Below are positions 11,940 to 22,575 of a stretch of DNA of 64,000 bases, one piece after another. The stretch is taken from assembly GCF_012273895.1 (NCBI RefSeq), contig NC_052110.1, forward strand, positions 1,302,001-1,366,000, written 5' to 3'. Position numbers and translations under genes: made by a program. Below the pieces are notes generated by a model. It was not told the DNA's origin and did no database searches. It saw only the letters and a program-made list of their open reading frames with translations. The DNA is from Zerene cesonia. Lineage: Eukaryota > Arthropoda > Insecta > Lepidoptera > Pieridae. Every line of letters begins with the position of its first letter. Position 1 is the first letter of the stretch.

Positions 11940-12060
11940 TACTCGGGTACCTCCAGAAGGAAAGCACCCGGTCCTTTGAAAGGCTTACGTGGGGACACAG
12001 ATCCAACACGCAGAGGCCCTTTAGAGAATTTAATGTGTTGTGGATATAGATATTGTATTA
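11940..12060 (-). other. Coding-like relic, possibly from a retroelement
   Basis: A GC-richer island in AT-rich DNA. The minus strand reads an open stretch G-P-L-R-V-G-S-V-S-P-R-K-P-F-K-G-P-G followed by A-F-L-L-E-V-P-E-Y-Y. There are no splice sites or start codon that would make it an exon of a nearby gene. It may be a fragment of a transposon reading frame. Not identified. Confidence 0.25.
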
Positions 12061-12400
12061 TTATTATTATATTATTAATTGTTGATCTCCGCAAATACAA
12101 AGATCTCGACAACCTCGTGTGCCAAATATCTGAGCCCTTTCGCTCTATAATAGTCGTATGCTATTTTTGTAATATTAATATTTTTTTGTGATATTTTGAG
12201 AAGACTGTGGAAGCGGGCTTACTACCAAGCGAGGTCGTGATTCGGTGCCTCTCATCGAATAAAAATAAGCTAAGTAATACTCGTAATATATCTGTATTTT
12301 ATCATAAAATCATTTTGACACGCACCTCACTTCTCAATGTAATAATAATGTTAAGGTCTCTAATAAAATGTTTTATCTCCATATGCTTATGTAATTTATT

Positions 12401-12455
12401 GCCTCCTTGGTTAAGTGGTGCATATTGCAACAAGGTTCTGGGTTCTAAACCAAAT
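12401..12455 (+). mobile_element. tRNA-derived SINE head fragment
   Basis: 'GCCTCCTTGGTTAAGTGG' and 'GGTTCTGGGTTCTAAACC' give a degenerate A box and B box related to the head of the SINE at 17626-17825. Confidence 0.5.
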
Positions 12456-12606
12456 TGAGTTTGATATTAATAGGGCATTCACCTTATACCCCACTTAGTA
12501 TCAAAGCCCCTACTAATATTTAAAATCTAATGAATTTATGTATGGCATAAATTGACAGATTTGGATGAAATTTAACTTAACTTGCATATACTTGTACATA
12601 GAGTTC

Positions 12607-12690
12607 ATCATCATCATCATGTATGCATGTTCCGACTGCAAGGACACAGGCTTCTACAAGGGTTCCGGCCAGCTGTGTTTTGGGTGCAGG
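12607..12690 (-). mobile_element. SINE family A fragment
   Basis: It has a (CAT)n run, then diverged copies of the family-A 3' blocks (GACTGCAAGGACACAGGC, GGGTTCCGGCCAG). Only the 3' portion remains. Confidence 0.6.
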
Positions 12691-13752
12691 CAGTGCCAAT
12701 AAATAAAACGAATTTATTTATAAAATTATATTATTTAAAAAAAGAATATACAAAAACAGAAAATAAATCGGCAGTTGATAAACATTTAAAAAAAATCTAG
12801 CGTAAAATTCATATAGTTGGTAAGAAATAAAGCAATATATCTAAATTATAATATATTTTTACTAAAATTAACTATTCTAAAATATACAGGCCGTCAATTA
12901 AATTAAGTTATGAATCACACGTTTGTATTAAAATAATTTCTTTTATACGTTAAAATTAATTATAATATTAAATATAGCAGAGGTTTTATAGGGGCCATTA
13001 CATAGCCTACATAAAGTAAATTAGTAGGTAGTATTTAATTATATATACAGACATAAATATATTGTATGTGTATGTAGAATCCATGTCAAACATTGAAAAG
13101 GAGTGAACCAGGGCTGTTTTTGTTGTCTAGTTAGTATTTAAAAATGAAAAACCTATAGGGTAAAAATCCAAAAAAGAGACGGTTATTGGTTATATCCAAG
13201 CGATAAAACATGTTAAATTTTATAAATATAAATTGATGATTTTTCGTACTAAAATATAACAGTTATTTTTGACTAAGGCTCATAACAAACTAGAAACTAT
13301 GTTTTCAAACTTGATTAAACTAAAATTGACGGATCATTTGAAATCAATTTTTAATTATTTTTCAGTCGTATTATAAATATATTCATATGATTTACGCTGA
13401 ATATTCTATACATAATATTTATCATAGTATATAACTCGGTACACAAACATGTTTTTCATACAAAATCAGTAAAGAAATTAAGAAAGACTCGGTAGTGAGA
13501 TGCCTTACGTCTAATTATTACAATTATATTGCTTATAAATCGATTTATACACTTTATTATTAATTATACATACGGTAGCAAAAGCACATTTTATAATATA
13601 GCTAGAAGAAAGTGTGAACATATTTTTATTCAACGATAAATTTCTCAAAGAACTGTGACGCTTTTATTTATATTTATATACCTTCCTTTTAACACAAAAT
13701 GTTAAAAAGTGGTAACATACCACTTTGTAACATAGTAGTGGTATCATATATA

Positions 13753-14886
13753 CTTAGTCTGGCCATAAATACTGTTACACTTAATTATAAAAAAATATTA
13801 CATTTGAATTTCGAATCTNNNNNNNNNNNNNNNNNNNNNNNNNNNNNNNNNNNNNNNNNNNNNNNNNNNNNNNNNNNNNNNNNNNNNNNNNNNNNNNNNN
13901 NNNNNNNNNNNNNNNNNNNNNNNNNNNNNNNNNNNNNNNNNNNNNNNNNNNNNNNNNNNNNNNNNNNNNNNNNNNNNNNNNNNNNNNNNNNNNNNNNNNN
14001 NNNNNNNNNNNNNNNNNNNNNNNNNNNNNNNNNNNNNNNNNNNNNNNNNNNNNNNNNNNNNNNNNNNNNNNNNNNNNNNNNNNNNNNNNNNNNNNNNNNN
14101 NNNNNNNNNNNNNNNNNNNNNNNNNNNNNNNNNNNNNNNNNNNNNNNNNNNNNNNNNNNNNNNNNNNNNNNNNNNNNNNNNNNNNNNNNNNNNNNNNNNN
14201 NNNNNNNNNNNNNNNNNNNNNNNNNNNNNNNNNNNNNNNNNNNNNNNNNNNNNNNNNNNNNNNNNNNNNNNNNNNNNNNNNNNNNNNNNNNNNNNNNNNN
14301 NNNNNNNNNNNNNNNNNNNNNNNNNNNNNNNNNNNNNNNNNNNNNNNNNNNNNNNNNNNNNNNNNNNNNNNNNNNNNNNNNNNNNNNNNNNNNNNNNNNN
14401 NNNNNNNNNNNNNNNNNNNNNNNNNNNNNNNNNNNNNNNNNNNNNNNNNNNNNNNNNNNNNNNNNNNNNNNNNNNNNNNNNNNNNNNNNNNNNNNNNNNN
14501 NNNNNNNNNNNNNNNNNNNNNNNNNNNNNNNNNNNNNNNNNNNNNNNNNNNNNNNNNNNNNNNNNNNNNNNNNNNNNNNNNNNNNNNNNNNNNNNNNNNN
14601 NNNNNNNNNNNNNNNNNNNNNNNNNNNNNNNNNNNNNNNNNNNNNNNNNNNNNNNNNNNNNNNNNNNNNNNNNNNNNNNNNNNNNNNNNNNNNNNNNNNN
14701 NNNNNNNNNNNNNNNNNNNNNNNNNNNNNNNNNNNNNNNNNNNNNNNNNNNNNNNNNNNNNNNNNNNNNNNNNNNNNNNNNNNNNNNNNNNNNNNNNNNN
14801 NNNNNNNNNNNNNNNNNNGTAATAAATGTTATTTGCAGTTAACAATTTTCTTTTTTCTTTATTACAATATTTATGGCAAGACTAGG
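13753..14886. mobile_element. Mariner-like element with inverted ends, interior lost in an assembly gap
   Basis: The left end CTTAGTCTGGCCATAAATAC starts at 13753 after TA. The right end, read in reverse complement from 14886, is CCTAGTCTTGCCATAAATAT and is followed by TA. About 20 of the first 23 positions agree. Terminal inverted repeats next to a TA target are the pattern of the Tc1/mariner superfamily. The 1000-N gap takes up the interior where a transposase would lie. If the gap is near its nominal length, the total would fit a mariner (about 1.3 kb), but fixed-size gaps carry no length information. Orientation cannot be set. Confidence 0.7.
13819..14818. other. Assembly gap of 1000 N
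   Basis: Exactly 1000 N, the same size as the other two gaps, so a placeholder. Reading frames that cross it are artefacts. Confidence 0.99.
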
Positions 14887-14888
14887 TA

Positions 14889-17361
14889 TAATATAGAATA
14901 TTTCAAAGACACAATAATGTTTAGTAAATTTATAAAAATTTAGTAAATTTTTATACTGTCTTGGAATTTCACATTAAAGTATTAATTTCAAACATTTACC
15001 TACACAAAGCCTTATAGCCAAATGTTATTTAATTAACGTTACGAAATTCAGTCCAATATACACAGGCAACTATAGATATGGAATGAATCCAACTGAACCA
15101 ATATTATATGATTATTATAAGAAATAAATATTCCCACACCTCCTTCCAGTAGACATGAAGCGTTAGTACGGAAATTTAGAAATTTTTCTCTATAAATCTT
15201 AAACAGCGAAAAGCATACCAATTATAATTTATTTACAAAACTCTTAAATGCATAGTTTTCATTCAGCTTCACTTTAGTGTAGGCAAAAGATAATTAAACT
15301 TGTTAAAAATCATACATAGAAAACATTTTTTTTTATTTACATAGTGCGAATACAGATTAAAAATATTATGTTTAATATAATTGCTAGTAACGTTTGACAT
15401 TGCATATCTTTTATATACACTAGAGTGAAGCAGTTATCAGCAAATAAGAGTTTTCAAGAGATCATTATGAAAACTTTTTATTTAACTTTTCCCTTAAATA
15501 AATACATATCACAATTGAACACATCCTTCATTGTTTTGTCTTTAAAACAAACGGAATAAAAATTGCTTTAAACTTACTTAATTAAGGTTTGCTCCCTAAT
15601 CATGATCCCTGAATGGAATTCTAAATTAAATGTTATAACGAATTGAGGCATTTTAAGCTGTCATCTTTAAACGGCTATTTGTATTTTAGACTTTTATTTA
15701 GATATCTGAATACAAGTAAAAACAAATATTAAAAAAGCTTTAAATTATTTATCCATTTGACACAAATCGTTAATTTATTATAATTTCTTGCAATATTTCT
15801 CCATTGAAAAACAATTTACTACTTAATATTTTTTCACGTTCTTATGTTAATGTTATAAAAGTCCAAACTTTTAAACCTTTTGGAACATAATTATTGGTGT
15901 GACTCAATATACTATTGAGATATCTAGTAACTTTATACTTTTAAGACTACTTATGTCATGTCATTAATCACTATTTTTGTATCATTGTTATTTCTTAGTA
16001 ATCGCGTAGATTTTAATAAAATATGGTATATGTGTACCTGTCGCCTGAAATCAATATAAGTGAAGCCTCGAATTCCATACAAAATTATTACGACTTACAA
16101 TTAAAATAATGATATTTACAAATAGCAAAAATAACGTAAAAGCATCTATCCGGTAACGAATCACTACGATTCAATCCACTTAAACTAATCTTAAATTACT
16201 ATTCACTTACAATATTTCTATATTTGAATATACTCTTAAACCGACGTACTGTTTCATATTTCGATTAAATACAATAATATTAATTGATTAATAAAATATT
16301 ATTTCTCTCAAAGTTCTTGGCATGAACCGTCCTAGTTAACCTATATTATTTAAAATAAACCTTTTCATTACAAAGATAATATAATGAGATCAATCGATGA
16401 TAATTTTAGGCTGTGTCTTTGGAACAATTTGTGGGAAATATATATCCTGATTATATTATTACACACTTCGACTATTTTATCGAAATACAACAAATAAATT
16501 CGTCTAATTTTCGTATAATTTATTGCTATATTTTATGACGACATCGAAAGCAGAATGTATGCATTAATGCAATAGCCAAAGTTTTTTTACTAAACATTTC
16601 ATAAGTATATATGTATAGAAACGTGAAAATTGTGCGTTTTATTAGAATCAATAATTCGTTATTCAAATATCTATCAATTTTAGAAATAATATACAAATGG
16701 TCAAATTTAGAATTACGTTGAATACCTTAAATCCTAAGGTGAGGATATAAGTTTTGAATTATTAACAATTTATACAGTATCTCTACATAATTTAACACAA
16801 GGGCATATTTATCAGCTTTATACAAATAACTGCCAATGTTATTGTACGTTATAATCACAGATTTATTATTAGTTCTTTAGCTAGATACCGAACTCAAATT
16901 GAGTTTTTTTTGTTCATTAAAGAATTCCAGAATTCAAAAATAATAAAAAAAACGTAAACAGGAGTGGAATTATTACTTTCGGACTATAGATTATAAAATG
17001 GACCCTATTTTTTGTACCTTTCATGCAATATCACGGTTTATATTAGTTCATGTTTAGATTTTGATATTAGCGTCTTGGTAATTAATAAGAATAAAGAAAA
17101 ATATAGGAAAGGAAGTGTTTTACCTGAATCCTTATTTATTTCCAAAAACATTCATTTAATAAATAATTGACAAGCTGCATTCGAAACTATCTAGAACATT
17201 CTAAATCTGTGAATATAACATTTAATACTTATTCATACAAGATACAACTTGGGGTGTTTCGGGACCTATACTTGGTCCCGATTAATTGACTCTCTACAGA
17301 TGTAATACATATTATAACAAACGAGAGTATATTAAAAATAACACATTTTATGGCATTTTGT
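14889..17361. other. AT-rich non-coding DNA, including the 3' UTR of the minus-strand gene
   Basis: No splice-bounded open frame was seen. The part just below 17362 should be 3' UTR of the minus-strand exon. A minus-strand AATAAA lies at 17135-17140, about 220 nt past the stop, and is a plausible poly(A) signal. No identifiable transposon occurs here. Confidence 0.55.
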
Positions 17362-17511
17362 TCACCGTTTATTGGACAATAGTTTCCAACCAAGCATGAA
17401 AAGAACAGCAGTACAGATGGATCCGGAGAGCTTGTCTGGTATTATTGATGAAAATATCCAGCTCTCTGATGACCTTTTCTCGTCGGTACATTGCGGTAGA
17501 GCAGCATCCGT
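17362..17511 (-). CDS. Terminal coding exon with hydrophobic C-terminal tail
   Basis: On the minus strand the acceptor ATCATTTCAG is followed directly by 49 codons and TGA (17362-17364). Phase 0 at the start. The exon begins T-D-A-A-L-P-Q-C-T-D-E-K-R and ends with a short hydrophobic run (about residues 29-44, containing I-C-T-A-V-L-F-M-L-G-W) followed by K-L-L-S-N-K-R. Two readings fit. One is a tail anchor: a short transmembrane segment with flanking Lys/Arg, as in proteins of the outer mitochondrial membrane or ER. The other is a GPI-attachment signal, but the basic C-terminal end suits this less well. The upstream exon is probably at 33725-34047, whose phase-0 donor fits, or at an unseen exon between. 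Family not recognised. Confidence 0.72.
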   Translation of the reverse strand, partial: TDAALPQCTDEKRSSESWIFSSIIPDKLSGSICTAVLFMLGWKLLSNKR

Positions 17512-17625
17512 CTGAAATGATATAATAATATGTTAATTAGAGATATATAGAATATAAGAATTTAGATATAACGTACTTCATATAATTCAACAGGTCAAAC
17601 TTTTAACAATAGCTAATACAAATTT

Positions 17626-17825
17626 CGACCGCCTCCTTGGTGCAGTGGTTAACGCGTGAGCGTAGAACCGACGGGTCCTGGGTTTAACTCCCGGTGGGGA
17701 CGCAAAAAAAAAAAGTCTCGGTCTGGCAGGACACAGAAGGCTGATCATCTACTCGTCCGTAAAGATAATCGATCAGTGAAACAGATGTACTTCATCTACC
17801 CCACTAGGGGACACGGAACTTCACT
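17626..17825 (+). mobile_element. tRNA-derived SINE with 12-bp target duplication
   Basis: TAATACAAATTT at 17614-17625 is repeated at 17826-17837 and flanks 200 bp. The head carries an A box (TTGGTGCAGTGG) and a B box (GGGTTTAACTCCC), followed by an internal A-run at 17703-17713 and a body with GGCTGATCATCTACTCGTCC and CTACCCCACTAGGGGACAC. It lies about 115 bp upstream of the minus-strand terminal exon, in its last intron, in opposite orientation. Perfect flanking repeats suggest recent insertion. Confidence 0.88.
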
Positions 17826-19510
17826 TAATACAAATTTGTTAAATTATAACACTATGTATCAGAAGTAGAACCAGTCTTTTGAAGAAATAATAAATATCCA
17901 AATCTGGTGAGTGGTTCTGACGTGATATTATAACAGACAGACATTGTTTTAACGGTTATAATATAAGAGTGGAATTCCATCATTTATTTCAGTTACCATT
18001 ATGATCAAAAATATTTTGTTATGACACTACAAAAAAAAAATATCTTCATACATAACATCATTAAATAATTCATTAGCATAATTTAATAAGAAAGTTCCTT
18101 AATTACCGCACTAAAGAATGCAGGCAATGCACCAAAACAACACGAATATAATTGAATTTTACAAGTTAGTGAGACCAATAAAGTTAGTGCATCTAGAGTC
18201 TGTAAACACTGAAACGAACTCAAACGGTTTACTTGGAAGCACTTTTTATAGATATTAATAAAACAATGCCCCCATAAAGTTTAGTACGTGAGTCGTAGAG
18301 TACTTTTATAGTGACGGAACGAATGCGATACGATTTTATTACGACTCTAATAAGTTGCATGAATCACTCTGTTTCATTACCTTGCAAATATTATGACAGT
18401 TACGCTGTTACTTGTAACTTTTGTGTAAAATATAATTGAACTTCTTTCATTTGTTTTGCAAGAACTCTAATAGTTTTTATGTTGGTTCTCTCTCAGTAAC
18501 AGGTCTGTTTGTTAGTGCGTGTATACGCCCTTGTGATATATTTCAAGTATCATTTTAAATTGATATGCTTAATCGAATGTAAGGCTTCCTTATTATAGCG
18601 CAGAACATACTATTTAGCAGTATATAATTTTAAGTTTAAATTATTGAAGAAAATATTTTTTTTTACTATTCTTACGATACGATATATCGTATGCATACCA
18701 AACGATATTAAAAGTAATTCAAGAGAGTGATACACTTGTCGGTTTTATTGTTAGGATAATTCGAATAGCGTTTTTATTATAAGGGGTTGGAAGTTACATG
18801 TGTGCTGTGATAATACAGATTGGATTTTTAAGAGAGATAGATAAAACTCTTATTTATAATTTCGTTACTAATTGAAAACGTATTGAATCCTTCAAAATGC
18901 GTAATGCGTCTAATGAATTAACAAAACGTAATTAACTCGGCACAAATCGGAAGAAAGGTACAGTTTTTTCTTGATATTATCAATATGGTCAACTCAGAAT
19001 AATTATTGTTTATTTGTAATTTTGGTTTAGTTTCGCCGTCACGTTTTTTAAATAATAAACTAACAATAGTTTCTAATTAATGCCATACAATAATACTTCG
19101 TTTATTAATTAGATCTTCTTGTATTTACTTTTAAATTTGGAATTGCATATAATTTTGTTTAGAACCATAATTTCACAATTCTCACTAGCGTTCAATTCAT
19201 TCATTTATGTTTCCGACCGTCAATAACGTCATAAAGATCAATATAACACAATTTCGCAATAGTAAAACTATTCAAGTGTTATAACGCTTTTAACGAAGTA
19301 AAATCTAATGCACCTAGTGTTTATTTTAACTATCTAGACCAAGTACACTTCTAAGACATAAAAGTTGGTGGCGATGGAAGTATTTATTGTGATTCAAGTT
19401 TATTTAAATAACAGAAGCAAGGTTTTTATGATGTTATTGTTCGCTTCTTGGTACACAGATTTGCGCGTTTATATTAGGATTTGGACATCCAATTCAAGAC
19501 TTAGTATAAG

Positions 19511-19585
19511 GGTCGTCATCTAATTGGTCGTAAAAGAAATCAATCAGAGAAACATACGTGCAATTCATCTGCTCTGTAGGTATAG
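19511..19585 (+). mobile_element. Diverged SINE body fragment
   Basis: It matches the body of the SINE at 17626-17825 with many changes: GTCGTCATCTAATTGGTCG, AATCAATCAGAGAAACATAC and AATTCATCTGCTC in the same order. Confidence 0.5.
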
Positions 19586-19695
19586 AGAGTTTTTGTTTTG
19601 AAAGTAAAATAAGTTCCATTGAAGATAACTAAAGGTTAAATGTATGTATAAATATATGTTAGTCAAAAATTGTTGAGTCTAAGTCGGTGTATTTG

Positions 19696-19738
19696 TACAT
19701 TAGAAAAAATCCATACCATATGGATTTTTTCTAATGTA
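19696..19738. repeat. Perfect 20-bp hairpin with 3-nt loop
   Basis: TACATTAGAAAAAATCCATA (19696-19715) is followed by CCA and its exact reverse complement (19719-19738). It is too short for a pre-miRNA and not linked to a recognised element. Confidence 0.9.
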
Positions 19739-21374
19739 GGTAGATATTAATAACATCAATCAATATTTTACCAAGAACAATAAATAAGATATAATATTAT
19801 GTACAAGAGTATATTAAATCGAAGGCACGTAAACATAATAAAATAGACAGAAACGAAGTTCATGAACGGATTATCTATACAAATTGTAACAGATGGTAGA
19901 TACAATGACATGACACACATAAAACCAAATTTAATGACATCACAGGTAAAAATCTCCCCTCAACAAATAAAATTAGAAAGAAATCCTCTTAAAAGATATC
20001 ATTCAGATCGAAACGTTAGCGGTGAACTGTATAATTTTATTATACCTAATTTCGTTTCTAAATTGAAAACGCACCCAACAAATTACTTTCTCTGATACCG
20101 AAAAAATGAAACAAACCTATATAGGGACAAACGAAACAGACAGGGAGAGATATCACCTGATTATCTTAACAAGAAAGGCGGGAAATCATCTACATTTGCA
20201 TATACTTTGAGAGTAAATAAAAAGCTAAATTAAGTTGGCAAGATTCCTTCCCTAGAGGTTGCATACAATTTTGAATTCAAACAGGGAACAGATAAAATGT
20301 AAATTTGAGAAACTGTGATTGGAGTTTGTTTTGCATTGAACTTCGTAATAAAATCGAATAGTTTCTGATGATACAATAAATAAATATGGCGAAGTAGATA
20401 AACATCGTTTCAAAGTGGAAGTATCGCTTCCAAATATTTGTATACTCAGCAAATGCTACGCTTTCGAGTTCAAAGGATTGTTGTTTCAGATGATTGTCAT
20501 GCATATATGATGGAAACATCAGGTAACATTGATTAAATATTCAGTTTTTAGCACTACAATTAACGCTGGAATTTAATCTTACATTAATATTATTACACAA
20601 ATTATTGCTAACTTTTAGAAATGAGATTTTAAACAAAATTGAAAATTAATATACAATGTCGTAAGTAGAGATATTATAGAAAAAAACAAAACTATATATT
20701 TAAGGAAAACCTAATACAGGGTTCGTGATACTGACAATATATGACTAATAAAATACATACACAAAATAATTTTATATGTCCCCTAAAAAACAATTCATTA
20801 TCATCATTGAAATCAAATATTCGTCTAAAATGTACATACGTTAGTATCCTACAGGTAAACAATGCTTGCAAAAACCGAACAAGCGTAATAATAAGCAAAA
20901 AATACCTTTGAACCGACAATAGACACACGACAAATCGGTTCAAAGGGATTGGGGTGGATAATTTTCACTCAATACCGACCCAAATGCTCCTTATTTGAAT
21001 CAAGCGAAATTCAATTCGTCTACCCATATATACGGTTCAATGTCCTATAAATAAAATTCTATCGAACGGGCTATTTGCTATTTAAGAAAAGAGGTTTTAT
21101 GAAAGGAGTCGTGAAATTAGTTATATTTAATTTCGCAATACTTTTTCCGTGAATACAATGATTCGTCTGCTTATGCGCATTTCACATTGGAATATTAATA
21201 TTTAGTCTTTGATCAAAGTGAAAAATGAGTTATATGAAATTGATGGAATAAATTTGATTTGATGAGTCTTATAAAAATTTTATTAGTAAAACAGAAAGGA
21301 CAAATAATCAGAGAATGTGATGGAGTTTTTGATCATGTATGATACAAAGTATTTTATATGAAGCATACCAAAGT

Positions 21375-21634
21375 TTGGAGTAGTTGTAGCTCAGTGGTGA
21401 GGCCCTCGGACTGGGACAGAAAGTCGAGGGTTCGAGACCAGGCACACAAGTTATCACTACTGCTCAAAACGGTGAAGGTAGATCCTGATATCCAGAAATC
21501 AAAAGTTAGACGTCTTGTGACATCTGCCAACCCATATTTAGCTGGCGTGGTGGACTGTGACCTGAACCCTCATAGGACTGTGTCCCTGCAGTTGGTTTCC
21601 ACTAAATTACATGGGTGGATTAAGACGATGATAA
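21375..21634 (+). mobile_element. tRNA-derived SINE, family A, near full length
   Basis: The head has an A box (TGTAGCTCAGTGGTGAGG) and a B box (GGGTTCGAGACC). The body is the reverse complement of the segment at 1-143, including GACATCTGCCAACCC and CCTCATAGGACTGTGTCCC, and the 3' tail is a degenerate GAT repeat. This copy and the one at 51151 define the family structure. Confidence 0.87.
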
Positions 21635-22429
21635 TTACAAGAAATGAATAAATGATTTCTAAGCTTTTTCTCCATTTATAAATGAATAAATTACTAAATT
21701 GTGATATAATCCGTTTGAAGATTAAGTCAAGGCGAATTTGAAATCTCAACTAAATATTATTAAAACTAACAATGTAGTTACGGAGACAATACTGACGTTT
21801 CATTTGACGATAAAAAGATCTATCGACTTGAAGATTTTATCCCGAACATTCTGGATTTTATTGTCGAAACTATGAATTCTATATCGATATCGTTAAAAGG
21901 AGAACGCTTTATAGATAACTAGAGGTAATATTGGTATTGACAAAGTATGTCTTGAAATAGTAAAATTTTTCATTTGAGCGAGTAGTGATGGGACGTTGAG
22001 TTGATATTTTTTAGTTACGGACATTTTTCTTGTACCAAAAAGTATATTACTTTTTATAATGCATTCTGATAGTATACATAGCTGATTGGTTGGATTCGCA
22101 TGCTTTGGATTTGATTATATTAAAAGTTTATTCGTATATTGTTTCAATAGCTAACTCGAATTGTACGTTATAGAAACGTGGTAATGCATGTTATTTTTAA
22201 TTCCATTCTGTTAGCGTATGGAGTGGTTAGATACAAACTGGAAACTAGATAGATATGAGGGAGTTACAAGAGTTCGATAAAATTGCATCAAAATGCTTCA
22301 GCACGTTTTTTAAATAAATTCATATCATAACAAAGTCAAGTGAGATGGACAGTTATGGCACACAGAATCGTCACGATGCAATCTCGTAATAGCATCGTTA
22401 AAAACCGCGTGGGTAACAAATAATAATCT

Positions 22430-22575
22430 TCAAACGGAGAGCATCGATGCTCCACGTGACGTTTACGATCGAACAAATAAATTAAATGCAATCGTAAAAT
22501 GTATCGAGCGGTATCGACGCGTGTCGCATCACTATAAAAAATGGCTGCGCTGAGCGCGTTGTAATAAAAACACAT
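22430..22575. promoter_or_regulatory. CpG-rich island, possible enhancer or promoter
   Basis: The island is much richer in CG than its flanks. It contains the 14-bp palindrome GAGCATCGATGCTC (22439-22452), an adjacent CACGTGAC, several ATCGA/ATCGT words, and TATAAAA at 22533-22539 directly before ATGGCTGCGC. The ATG reads only seven codons. No exon was found beside it. Confidence 0.3.

Noticed and set aside
13699..14943. Long open frames (354-414 codons) on both strands at the first N run
   Set aside because: They exist only because N is read as open; the visible ends are mariner-like termini.
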